A stretch of 40,917 bases of DNA. Source: JAYZDF01 sp036337945. Its GTDB lineage: Bacteria; Myxococcota; Kuafuiibacteriia; Kuafuiibacteriales; Kuafuiibacteriaceae. The stretch lies in contig JAYZDF010000133.1 in assembly GCA_036337945.1 (NCBI GenBank), forward strand, positions 1 through 40,917, in the 5' to 3' direction. The notes under the pieces are model-generated. The model worked only from the letters and a program-made list of their open reading frames with translations, searched no databases and had not been told where the DNA came from. Shown in pieces: positions 33,585-40,917 of the stretch (position 1 is the first letter of the stretch; the number at the start of each line of letters is the position of its first letter). The translations under genes were made by a program, and so were the position numbers.

Positions 33585-34538
33585 ATGGCATTTTACTTGG
33601 TCACGGGCGGCGCGGGCTTTATCGGTTCGAACTTGGTAGAGGAACTCGTCAAGCGCGGCGAGAAGGTCCGAGTCCTCGATAATTTTTCAACCGGTAGACG
33701 GGAAAATATTGAGCCCTGGAAAAATGATATCGAAATTGTTGAAGGCACAATAGTTGACCCTGAAACCTGTGCCCGTTGCATGGAAGGAGTTGATTTCGTC
33801 CTTCATCAAGGCGCTATGCCCTCTGTTCCTAAATCGGTCGAATTCCCAGTTGAATCAAATGAAGCGAATGTGATTGGCACCCTCAATGTATTGCTGGCCG
33901 CTCGTGATGCTAAGGTAAAACGAGTTGTATACGCCGCATCTTCTTCTGCTTACGGAGATACTCCCACGCTACCAAAAATCGAAACGATGCCTCCGAACCC
34001 TATGAGTCCTTACGCGGTTCAAAAATACACCGGTGAAATGTATATGCGCGTATTTCATCAAGTGTACGGTCTCGAAACAGTAGCGCTTCGTTACTTCAAT
34101 ATTTTTGGACCACGTCAAGATCCCACCAGCCAATATAGCGCTGTGATCCCAAAATTTATATGCGCAATTTTAGATGGAAAACAGCCCACCATCTTTGGCG
34201 ATGGGACTCAGTCTCGAGATTTTACGTATATTGACAACGTCGTAGAAGCGAACATTGCAGCTTGTCATGCAAGCAGTGAATGTGCCGGAAAACTCTTGAA
34301 CATGGCTTGCGGAGATCGAATTGATCTTAATAAACTAGTGAAAGTGATCAACGAAGCACTTGGAACCAATTTAGAGCCTAGATACGATCCAACGAGAGTC
34401 GGTGACGTGAAGCACTCGCAAGCTGATATTTCTGCTGCGAAAAAATACATCGGGTACGAGCCAAAAGTTCTTTTCCCTGAAGGAATTATGAAGACCATCG
34501 ATTGGTATAAGTCGAATGCTTCACAATTTGCGAAGTAG
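33585..34538 (+). CDS. NAD-dependent sugar-nucleotide epimerase/dehydratase (UDP-GlcNAc/UDP-glucose 4-epimerase-like)
   Basis: A 317-residue extended short-chain dehydrogenase. The N-terminus has TGGAGFIG (7-14) for NAD binding, then LDNFSTGRRENI; the catalytic Tyr143-Lys147 lies in SPYAVQKYTG. The GPRQDPTSQYSAVIPKFI and GDGTQSRDFTYIDNVVEAN segments place it with 4-epimerases of UDP-N-acetylhexosamines (WbpP/GalE-like) and UDP-glucuronate enzymes. It should make a sugar nucleotide for surface polysaccharide. The frame is open to 33504; the ATG at 33585 starts right at the NAD-binding strand (MAFYLVTGG), as the family does. Convergent with mpl, 18 bp apart. Confidence 0.92.
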   Translation: MAFYLVTGGAGFIGSNLVEELVKRGEKVRVLDNFSTGRRENIEPWKNDIEIVEGTIVDPETCARCMEGVDFVLHQGAMPSVPKSVEFPVESNEANVIGTLNVLLAARDAKVKRVVYAASSSAYGDTPTLPKIETMPPNPMSPYAVQKYTGEMYMRVFHQVYGLETVALRYFNIFGPRQDPTSQYSAVIPKFICAILDGKQPTIFGDGTQSRDFTYIDNVVEANIAACHASSECAGKLLNMACGDRIDLNKLVKVINEALGTNLEPRYDPTRVGDVKHSQADISAAKKYIGYEPKVLFPEGIMKTIDWYKSNASQFAK

Positions 34539-34556
34539 TCTAAGACGAGAAAATCT

Positions 34557-35942
34557 CTATCGATCTTTTAGAGCGCTCTCGATCTTTTCGTAGATACCGC
34601 CAAAACCGCCGTTGGACATGAACAAGAGTGTGTCGCCGGGTTCTGCGTCCTGACAAAGGTAGGTTACGATGTCATCTACCGACTCAAAATTCTTACCTCC
34701 CGTGTCTTTCGCAAGTTGCTCAGTGTCGAGTTTTTCGTCGTCAGGAATATTTTGTTTGCCTACAGCAGCGATTACTACACGATCTGCTGAATCGAAAGCT
34801 TTCGCATATTCGGCTTGAAAATACGCTCGGGAACTTGTGGCGGACCGAGGCTCGAATATTGCGAAAAGTCGTCCGTGCGCGTATCTTTCCCGGATGGCGT
34901 GAACCGTCTCACGGACTGCAGTGGGATGATGGGCGAAGTCATCAATAATTCTTACGTTGTCTACAACGGCGCGTACTGTCTGCCGACGCTGAACGCCTTC
35001 AAATTGCCTAAGTCCGTGTCTTATTTCGTCAATCTCAAGACCTTGTTCTACGCAAAATGCAATCGCGGCGACGGCATTTTCGACGTTATGCCTTCCACTC
35101 ATAGTGTATTCAAAGTCGCCAACGGTCTTCTCGTTCTGCGTGATGGTGAAGGTGGAACCGCTTTCGTTATTTTGGATGTTTTCTGCTTTCCATTTAGCGT
35201 TTATGTTGTCTTGCGCAGTATAAGTGACGATGTTTGCCTGACAAGACTCAACTCTTTTCATCACTCTGGGTGCACTAGCACACGCATAAATATGACCGTC
35301 CCGAGGAACTAAGGCTACGACTCGATCAAACGCATCTTCAATATGTTCGACGCTCTCATAAATATCCGCGTGATCGAATTCTAACGAGGTCAAAAATAAA
35401 GATTTGGGATGGTAGTGAACGAACTTGGGAACCTTGTCGAAGAACGCAGTATCGTATTCATCTCCTTCCACCACGAAGTGCGAACCGTTTCCAACCCTAA
35501 AGCCCTCATTAAAGTTTCCTGGAACACCACCGATGAGGAGACTCGGATCACGTCCTGCCGACATGAGCAACCAGGCCACAAGGCTGCTCGTGGTTGTTTT
35601 GCCATGAGTACCCGCAACCACTACGCTATGCGACTTTGACAAAAACAGGTCGCCCAAGGCTTTGGGAAAAGAGGTATAGGGAAGCGACTTTTGCAGGACT
35701 TCTTGTGCCTCGATATTTGTTCTGCGAATGACGTTGCCTACAACGTAGAGCTCCGCGACTGGTTCGGTATTTTCCGCGGAGTATCCGCTAAGAACTTCAA
35801 TCCCCCACGATGCCAGTTTCGTAGACATCGGGGGATATACATTCTCATCGCTCCCACGAACTTTGTATCCGCTAGCCTTTAACAGGCCAGCAAAATTTCC
35901 CATCCCGGTACCGCATATTCCGAGCAAGTGAACTGATTTCAC
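34557..35942 (-). CDS. mpl: UDP-N-acetylmuramate:L-Ala-D-Glu-meso-diaminopimelate ligase Mpl
   Basis: Mpl attaches the recycled tripeptide to UDP-MurNAc in peptidoglycan recycling, a Mur-ligase-family enzyme. Landmarks: N-terminal HLLGICGTGMGNFAGL, P-loop GTHGKTTT, the VEGDEYDTAFFDKVPKFVHY segment typical of Mpl, LEFDHADIYES, and FAHHPTAVRETV with FEPRSATS. The frame is open to 36134, where it would overlap rarA; the GTG at 35942 gives 461 residues, close to E. coli Mpl (457), and a start right at the ligase N-domain. It lies 14 bp after rarA and is the last gene of the right-hand run. It also implies a diaminopimelate-type peptidoglycan. Confidence 0.92.
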   Translation of the reverse strand: MKSVHLLGICGTGMGNFAGLLKASGYKVRGSDENVYPPMSTKLASWGIEVLSGYSAENTEPVAELYVVGNVIRRTNIEAQEVLQKSLPYTSFPKALGDLFLSKSHSVVVAGTHGKTTTSSLVAWLLMSAGRDPSLLIGGVPGNFNEGFRVGNGSHFVVEGDEYDTAFFDKVPKFVHYHPKSLFLTSLEFDHADIYESVEHIEDAFDRVVALVPRDGHIYACASAPRVMKRVESCQANIVTYTAQDNINAKWKAENIQNNESGSTFTITQNEKTVGDFEYTMSGRHNVENAVAAIAFCVEQGLEIDEIRHGLRQFEGVQRRQTVRAVVDNVRIIDDFAHHPTAVRETVHAIRERYAHGRLFAIFEPRSATSSRAYFQAEYAKAFDSADRVVIAAVGKQNIPDDEKLDTEQLAKDTGGKNFESVDDIVTYLCQDAEPGDTLLFMSNGGFGGIYEKIESALKDR

Positions 35943-35956
35943 AGTTAATGAGTTAC

Positions 35957-38164
35957 TCAGCTCTCGGCGCAGATGCAAGTCGCGACAAAATAGGCGCTCG
36001 TGCTCTTCCACGCAAATCTCCGATTTAGCCAATTTTTCTGAGTCCAACGCCAGATTTCTTGCACACCCTCCGAAGATATTCTGGCTTCGAGGTATTGCCG
36101 GTAAGATTTCCTCTGACCGTCTCCATCCCACCACCGTTTTAAGATGTTGCGGGTGACCAGGATTTCGACCTCATCTTGAATGAATTCGAGCCCGGCGCTC
36201 AAACCTGCGATTTGAGCTAAACTTTCGAGGTTTTCGAGAGTCGATTGTTGTGAGAGGTCTTGATAGATTCGCTCCTCCGCGTCTTTCCATTCTTCGGACA
36301 AGGTATCGGTCAGGCCATCATGTTTGACGAGGTCATATAGTCGTTGATTCTTCCACTGAACCGGTTCCTGAAAGACCAGCTTTCCATTGGGTTGCAATCG
36401 ATCAACGAACACCTGAAAATCAAAGTGATTTGTTTCGTTTCTTGTCAGAATTCGTCGCCCAATTATTGCATCAAACTTTTGCGTAGATTCTATATGTGAA
36501 AAAACCTGCTCGAATGTGCTTTCGATGACTTTGGGCCGATTTAGCTCGGGCAAGGAATAGCTTCGGTCGCGAAGTGTTTTCTCTCCTGGTTGGACATGAG
36601 AATAAACGCATCCTTCCGGTACTTGTCTCACTGCCTCCCAGGTCAATAGGCCACTTTGTGCACAGAGGTCCAAGACGACATGGTGTCTGCGCAAATCAGC
36701 TAATTCAAAGACCCGCTTTCGAGCTTCTTCAAGCTTCTTACTTGTATTTGCAGTTGCGCGCTTGAGCCACTGATCCATATTTGGATCAACGGGGCTGAAG
36801 GTGAGATTCATAGGGTGGCTGTAACCATTACTCTCTTCAAGTGCTGCTAGTTGGGCTTCTCTGCGTCGTGTTACGTCCGCATGAATTGTTGCCTCAAAAC
36901 CCTGTTCTGTAGGCTGGTAGAAGATTTTTCCCTTCAGGGAAGTTGGTAAATACTGCTGTTCAACCCAGTGGTCTCTGAACGCGTGAGGATATAAATATCC
37001 CTCGCCGTGTCCCATTCCTTTAGCGTCTCGACTCCCATCCTTAAGGTGAAGCGGTACTTCGCCATCTTTTAGGTCTCGCACCGCTTGTAATGCATCAAAA
37101 AAGCCCATGATGCTGTTCGACTTGGGAGCGTTCGCGATGATCAGCGTGGCTTGGGCTAAGTGAAAACGGCCTTCGGGCATACCGACTCTATCGAAAGCGT
37201 CTGCACAAGCGATGACTTGGGTCAGCGCATCTGGATGAGCAAGACCTACGTCTTCACTTGCGAGAATAATCAACCGACGAAGAATAAACCGTGGCTCTTC
37301 TCCCGCGTAGATCATCTTTGCGAGCCAATAGAGAGCCGCATCAGGATCCGAACCTCGGCAACTCTTTATGAATGCACTGATCGTGTCGAAGTGCGCATCT
37401 CCCTCTTTGTCGTATAAGACTGCTCGTTTCTGAATCGATTCTTCCGCAACTTCGAGAGAAATGACTTTTACTCCAGCTTCGTCGCTAGGGGTAGTTTCGA
37501 CGGCCAGTTCCAGGGCGTTGAGCAGCGCCCTGGCGTCTCCATTGGCGACGGTGACGAGATGCTCACGGGCTTGTTGCTCTACATTGAGCGCCAAATTTCC
37601 GTAGCCGCGATCTTTATCTTCGCAGGCAGCGATGAAGATTTTGTCTAAATCAGGGTCGGTGAGAGCTTGAAGTTGAAAAATTCGCGAGCGACTAACGAGC
37701 GCTTTATTGACCTCAAAATAGGGGTTCTCAGTGGTTGCACCAATGAGAACAACGGTTCCGTTTTCTACCCAGGGAAGAAGTGCATCTTGCTGCGCTTTAT
37801 TGAAGCGGTGCACTTCATCTACGAACAAAATCGATTTTCGCCCGTGCATACCTCGTTTATCTTTAGCGTCATCAATCGCACTCCGAATGTCTTTGATTCC
37901 GCTCAGAACAGCATTCAGTGCAACGAAATGGGCCTTGGTTGTGTTTGCTATGATTCTCGCAAGCGTGGTTTTGCCAGTTCCAGGCGGTCCATAGAATATA
38001 ATCGAGCTGAGTTGGTCTGCTTCAATCGCTCGTCTCAGTAAGCGCCCGTGCCCCAGAATCTGTTCCTGTCCGAAGAATTCATCCACGGTACGAGGCCGCA
38101 TCCGGGCCGCGAGAGGTGCTTCTTTTTCTTGGATTTGGGCTTGTCGCCAGTCGAATAAAGACAC
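35957..38164 (-). CDS. rarA: RarA/MgsA-type AAA+ ATPase with methyltransferase-like C-terminal extension
   Basis: A 735-residue protein. Residues 1-440 are RarA, which acts at stalled replication forks: Walker A GPPGTGKT (59-66), Walker B LFVDEVHRF, sensor GATTENP, and the C-terminal tetramer part (AALYWLAKMIYAGEEPRF, HGEGYLYPHAFRDHWVEQQY). The final 290 residues (about 445-735) are extra. They begin with HVVLDLCAQSGLLTWEAV, which resembles the SAM-binding motif I of a Rossmann methyltransferase, and continue with KFDAIIGRRIL and LQPNGKLVFQEPV, which fit later strands. Motif I lacks the usual GxGxG (AQSG here), so SAM binding is doubtful. RarA forms with an extra C-terminal domain are known in other phyla such as cyanobacteria. 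First gene after atpG; mpl follows after 14 bp. Confidence 0.9.
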   Translation of the reverse strand: MSLFDWRQAQIQEKEAPLAARMRPRTVDEFFGQEQILGHGRLLRRAIEADQLSSIIFYGPPGTGKTTLARIIANTTKAHFVALNAVLSGIKDIRSAIDDAKDKRGMHGRKSILFVDEVHRFNKAQQDALLPWVENGTVVLIGATTENPYFEVNKALVSRSRIFQLQALTDPDLDKIFIAACEDKDRGYGNLALNVEQQAREHLVTVANGDARALLNALELAVETTPSDEAGVKVISLEVAEESIQKRAVLYDKEGDAHFDTISAFIKSCRGSDPDAALYWLAKMIYAGEEPRFILRRLIILASEDVGLAHPDALTQVIACADAFDRVGMPEGRFHLAQATLIIANAPKSNSIMGFFDALQAVRDLKDGEVPLHLKDGSRDAKGMGHGEGYLYPHAFRDHWVEQQYLPTSLKGKIFYQPTEQGFEATIHADVTRRREAQLAALEESNGYSHPMNLTFSPVDPNMDQWLKRATANTSKKLEEARKRVFELADLRRHHVVLDLCAQSGLLTWEAVRQVPEGCVYSHVQPGEKTLRDRSYSLPELNRPKVIESTFEQVFSHIESTQKFDAIIGRRILTRNETNHFDFQVFVDRLQPNGKLVFQEPVQWKNQRLYDLVKHDGLTDTLSEEWKDAEERIYQDLSQQSTLENLESLAQIAGLSAGLEFIQDEVEILVTRNILKRWWDGDGQRKSYRQYLEARISSEGVQEIWRWTQKNWLNRRFAWKSTSAYFVATCICAES

Positions 38165-38187
38165 TTACGATTTATGAGTTAAAGCGC

Positions 38188-39183
38188 TTAGCCTTTGAGT
38201 GATTCAGCGCCAGAAACAATTTCCGAAAGCTCAGTCGTAATCGCTGCCTGACGAGCGCGGTTGATCTGAAGAACAAGTTTACCAATCATGTCTTTCGCAT
38301 TTCTAGATGCCGCATCCATGGCACTCATTCGAGCACCATGTTCAGCTGCGATGGATTCAAGAAGTGCTCGATACACCTGAATGCCAATATTTTGCGGTAG
38401 AAGTGTGTCTAGTACGGCTTCTCGGCTTGGCTCGTACTCATGTTCGAAGCCTTCAACTTGATGTTCTAGTTTTTCCGAAGGCGTCCATTCTGTGTCTACA
38501 GCCTCGTCAAGGTTGGCGCCGCTTCCTGCAACTGCACTTGTGTCACCCGATATAGCTGCGAGTTCACCGATACGAATGGTCGGATCTTTTTCCCAGTCTT
38601 CCAGAGGCAGTACGGGTAGAATTTGTTTTAGAACAACGTCTTGAGAAATAGCGCTCTTGAATTCGTTGTACAGAACATAAACTACGTCGACTTCGCCGCT
38701 GCGAAATCGTTCTGACAAGTCCGCTGCGATATCAGATGCTCGTTCAAAACGTAGGTCTGCGAACACTTCTTGGTACCGAGCGTGAATCGATTCACCTTTT
38801 CGGTTGAAGTGGTCGTAGCCTTTCTTCCCAATCGTCGACAGCTTAATTTCTTCGTATGTTTCTTTGTTGTCGCGAAGATAACGTTCTGCAGTACGAATAA
38901 TGTTGCTGTTGAAGCTGCCGCAGAGTCCGCGGTCAGATGTGATCATCAGAACTTCAATTCTTTTTGGCACTCGAGCAGTCAGCAATGGATGCCCTTCGAG
39001 GTCAGACCGAGAAACGATGTGTTGCATAACGTCGGCCATGCGAATCGCATACGGTCTCGCTGCAATGATCGAGTCTTGAGCTCGTTTGAGTTTAGATGCC
39101 GCCACCATCTTCATGGCTTTGGTGATCTTCTCAGTACTCTTAACCGCTTTCAGTCTTTTGCGGAGGTCGCGCAGTGTTGCCAT
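38188..39183 (-). CDS. atpG: F1 ATP synthase gamma subunit
   Basis: The gamma subunit is the rotating shaft of F1Fo ATP synthase. The product shows the conserved N-terminus (TLRDLRKRLKAVKSTEKITK), the MITSDRGLCGSFNSNI segment and the C-terminus (RMSAMDAASRNA, LQINRARQAAITTELSEIVSG). It is 331 residues, against about 287 in E. coli; the extra 40 or so residues are an acidic, Ala/Gly-rich insert at about 205-245 (ELAAISGDTSAVAGSGANLD) before the YEPSREAVLDTLLP strand. It is not in an atp operon here: lptG lies upstream by 38 bp and rarA downstream by 23 bp, on the same strand. No Shine-Dalgarno is evident. Confidence 0.96.
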   Translation of the reverse strand: MATLRDLRKRLKAVKSTEKITKAMKMVAASKLKRAQDSIIAARPYAIRMADVMQHIVSRSDLEGHPLLTARVPKRIEVLMITSDRGLCGSFNSNIIRTAERYLRDNKETYEEIKLSTIGKKGYDHFNRKGESIHARYQEVFADLRFERASDIAADLSERFRSGEVDVVYVLYNEFKSAISQDVVLKQILPVLPLEDWEKDPTIRIGELAAISGDTSAVAGSGANLDEAVDTEWTPSEKLEHQVEGFEHEYEPSREAVLDTLLPQNIGIQVYRALLESIAAEHGARMSAMDAASRNAKDMIGKLVLQINRARQAAITTELSEIVSGAESLKG

Positions 39184-39221
39184 CGCGAGCGGGGATAGGC
39201 TACTAGTAGCAAACGGTCAAG

Positions 39222-40355
39222 CTAGGACTCTCGAATGCCGCGGGTCTGAACTTGATACCAGCCTCCTAAAACACCGATAACCAGTAAAAAAGGCATCAAA
39301 GCGGCAACGAATAGACTAGGTAAAGCCCCAGTTCCTCCGACAAGGTTCATCAATTCATGGATAAGCCATATAGAAAACCCTAGTGCTGAGCCCCAGCCCA
39401 AGGCAGCTGCTAATGTTTGCCGTCGTCCGCGCCTCAGACCAATTGCCGCGGCGAGTAGTGCTGCAAGAATGACGGATAAAGGTCCCGTGTGGCGATGATA
39501 ATATTCAAGTCGATGGCTGATCGCTGGCCGGCCGAGTTTTTCCCGTATGTTCATACTGGTTTTGAGGGTTTCGAAGTTTAGCCGTTTGGGCAGGGCGAGA
39601 CCGACATTAAAATCTTGCGGCTGTTCAGGCACATCGAGTTCGGTCTCAGGAAGATGCTTTGTTTTCATGCTCGGAGCCTCTGAGGAACTGGCTTGAGCAT
39701 CCATCTTTCTCTCAATCACGTTTTGACCGATCCATTTTCCGTCCTCGAATCTCATCCGTTGGACATCCACCCGCTTAACGACCGCGCCTTTCTCTATTTC
39801 CAGCATGACGATGCCCTGTAATTCAGACGCGTCGCCGCGCCGGATGTTTTCGATACGGTAGAGTTGTCGTCGGCCTTTGTACCATCCGCTGCGGCCCCAC
39901 ATGGTGTTCGAGTATGGCAGTCCCATTTTTCGACGAACGGTGTTGGCTTGTTCGGAGGAGGGCGGAATCAAGTATTCAACAATTCCGACATAGAGACCGG
40001 CAGCGATACTCGCGGCGACTAAAATCGGTTTGATTAGCGCCCAGATGGATGCACCGGCCGCAAGAAAAGCAGCAAGCTCCAGGCTTCTCATTTGAGCACT
40101 GACTGCTGTGAGCACACCCATCGGAACGGTGACCGGAAGGATGAGTTTGAGAATAGTCGGAATGCTGTATAAAGATAGCAAAGCAAAGTCCTGAGCAGTC
40201 GCTGTATCTTTTGCTCGATTTCCCACCTCTACGAAATCGATAACCAAAAACAATGTGACTCCTACACTGCTTGCGATCATCATGTGTAAAATGAGGTCTC
40301 GCATGAGTAGCCGACCGAAGAGACCAAATGTGGGGGAGCGCCTGGCCGTAATCAT
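39222..40355 (-). CDS. lptG: LPS export permease LptG (YjgP/YjgQ family)
   Basis: LptG with LptF forms the membrane part of the LptB2FG ABC transporter, which pulls lipopolysaccharide from the inner membrane. The 377-residue product has three N-terminal transmembrane helices (LRDLILHMMIASSVGVTLF region, then LLSLYSIPTILKLILPVTVPMGVL), a periplasmic beta-rich domain (about 140-290), and three C-terminal helices (GPLSVILAALLAAAIGLRRG onward). It starts at ATG 40355, overlapping the lptF stop by four bases. The lptF/lptG pair in tandem is typical. That it is lptG, not a second lptF, follows from order and its internal features; assignment of the two names could be swapped. Confidence 0.85.
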   Translation of the reverse strand: MITARRSPTFGLFGRLLMRDLILHMMIASSVGVTLFLVIDFVEVGNRAKDTATAQDFALLSLYSIPTILKLILPVTVPMGVLTAVSAQMRSLELAAFLAAGASIWALIKPILVAASIAAGLYVGIVEYLIPPSSEQANTVRRKMGLPYSNTMWGRSGWYKGRRQLYRIENIRRGDASELQGIVMLEIEKGAVVKRVDVQRMRFEDGKWIGQNVIERKMDAQASSSEAPSMKTKHLPETELDVPEQPQDFNVGLALPKRLNFETLKTSMNIREKLGRPAISHRLEYYHRHTGPLSVILAALLAAAIGLRRGRRQTLAAALGWGSALGFSIWLIHELMNLVGGTGALPSLFVAALMPFLLVIGVLGGWYQVQTRGIRES

Positions 40356-40917
40356 TTTGCACCCCCAGCCCTTACCAGCGCGATGACTCCGAGCATCAAT
40401 ACAATTAAATTAGGACCAAATGCCGCCAAAAAAGCTGTGTTGGGATATTGCACAACAGCGAAGTCTCCCACTCGAGTGAGGAGGTAATAACCTACAACTC
40501 CGCCCAGTGACCAAATGGCATTTCTTGCTCTGCTTTGAGGAGAAGAGGTCATGATGATTGCAAGTCCGAGTAAACCAAAGACGAAGGCCATGCTGGGGAA
40601 CGCGAATCGTCGCCAATACGTTTTTTCGATCCTTCGACCAAGTTTACTGTCTGGTCCTAGCTTTTCCACCTGGTTGAGCATTTGCTGTGACGTCATCCGG
40701 CCCAACTCGCTGACGAAGCGGGTCCTTTCTCTTAGCTCTCTACCGGCGTCGATACCTAAACTCGCTTGCTGGTATCTAACCAGGTCATATTGCTCCTCGA
40801 GGCGTCCCCGACCTAAGTGAATTTGACCGGAATCGAGTTCAAGTCGAATACTGCTTTGGTCTTGGGCTCTGAGTTGTCCTCTCGCTGCGGTGAGTAAAAT
40901 CGGCTGTTGCGGATTTC
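40352..40917 (-). CDS. lptF: LPS export permease LptF (C-terminal part; runs off the right edge)
   Basis: The frame is open from the window edge to a stop at 40352, so the N-terminal transmembrane helices are missing. What is seen is the end of the periplasmic domain (NPQQPILLTAARGQLRAQDQ, then IRLELDSGQIHLGRG), followed by the region between domain and membrane (SLGIDAGRELRERTRFVSEL) and three C-terminal transmembrane helices (FAFPSMAFVFGLLGLAII, AIWSLGGVVGYYLL, GPNLIVLMLGVIALV). It is the YjgP/YjgQ partner of the next gene, with a four-base (ATGA) overlap. The short ORF starting at TTG 40705 is only the tail of this gene. Confidence 0.9.
   Translation of the reverse strand, partial: NPQQPILLTAARGQLRAQDQSSIRLELDSGQIHLGRGRLEEQYDLVRYQQASLGIDAGRELRERTRFVSELGRMTSQQMLNQVEKLGPDSKLGRRIEKTYWRRFAFPSMAFVFGLLGLAIIMTSSPQSRARNAIWSLGGVVGYYLLTRVGDFAVVQYPNTAFLAAFGPNLIVLMLGVIALVRAGGAK

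Noticed and set aside
34539..34556. Small GAGA/TCTC hairpin between the epimerase gene and mpl as a bidirectional terminator
   Set aside because: The stem has only four weak pairs and no proper T-tract follows.
40352..40705. Separate 117-residue membrane protein gene
   Set aside because: The frame stays open to the window edge and the upstream residues match the LptF periplasmic domain, so it is the tail of lptF.

Overview
The window is chromosomal DNA of a Gram-negative bacterium, most likely from the Myxococcota/Bradymonadales part of the old Deltaproteobacteria, with base composition near 50% G+C by eye. The evidence is two serine/threonine kinases, PEGA-domain proteins, a single-domain PilZ protein, a trypsin-like protein with a Pro/Asp/Ala/Gly-rich stalk ending in a MYXO-CTERM-like tail, many lipoproteins, LptF/LptG and a diaminopimelate cell wall (dapD, mpl). 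I see no phage genes, transposases, CRISPR arrays, tRNAs or rRNAs. This is a dense housekeeping and signalling region with short intergenic gaps.

Layout, left to right. 1-402 is the start of an amidase on the minus strand that leaves the window. 421-3003 (+) is a TPR protein, a PEGA lipoprotein and truA. 2936-3454 (-) is a YkgJ-type Cys-rich protein overlapping truA tail to tail. 3503-4711 (+) is a broken trypsin-like gene: an in-frame TGA in the activation motif and Gln in place of the catalytic His. 4671-6770 (-) is an S9 peptidase. 6910-13954 (-) is a four-gene operon: a HEAT-repeat/PilT fusion, a normal PilT, a kinase with an N-terminal TPR array, and a D-2-hydroxyacid dehydrogenase. A PilZ gene and ctaA are divergent (14286-15630, +). 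corA, mfd and two tandem cyclophilin genes follow on the minus strand (15587-21577). dapD, an unknown lipoprotein and an aminotransferase form a plus-strand operon (21720-24750). The macromolecular synthesis operon rpsU-dnaG-rpoD (24747-29841, -) encodes an unusual 1000-residue RpoD with a histone-H1-like tail and a long charged coiled coil. Next come a membrane kinase with a PEGA domain coupled to hisI (30072-32461, -), an alpha/beta hydrolase (-) and a sugar-nucleotide epimerase (+). The right end is a minus-strand run lptF-lptG-atpG-rarA-mpl (34557-40917).

The most interesting units are the retraction-motor/kinase operon beside a PilZ gene, the extended RpoD, the inactivated trypsin homologue, the RarA fusion with a methyltransferase-like C-terminus, and atpG apart from other ATP synthase genes. 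Four convergent gene pairs overlap at their 3' ends, so transcripts there must be partly antisense. Several starts are non-ATG; I moved some starts inward where a Shine-Dalgarno, a signal peptide or family length supports it, and say so in each entry.
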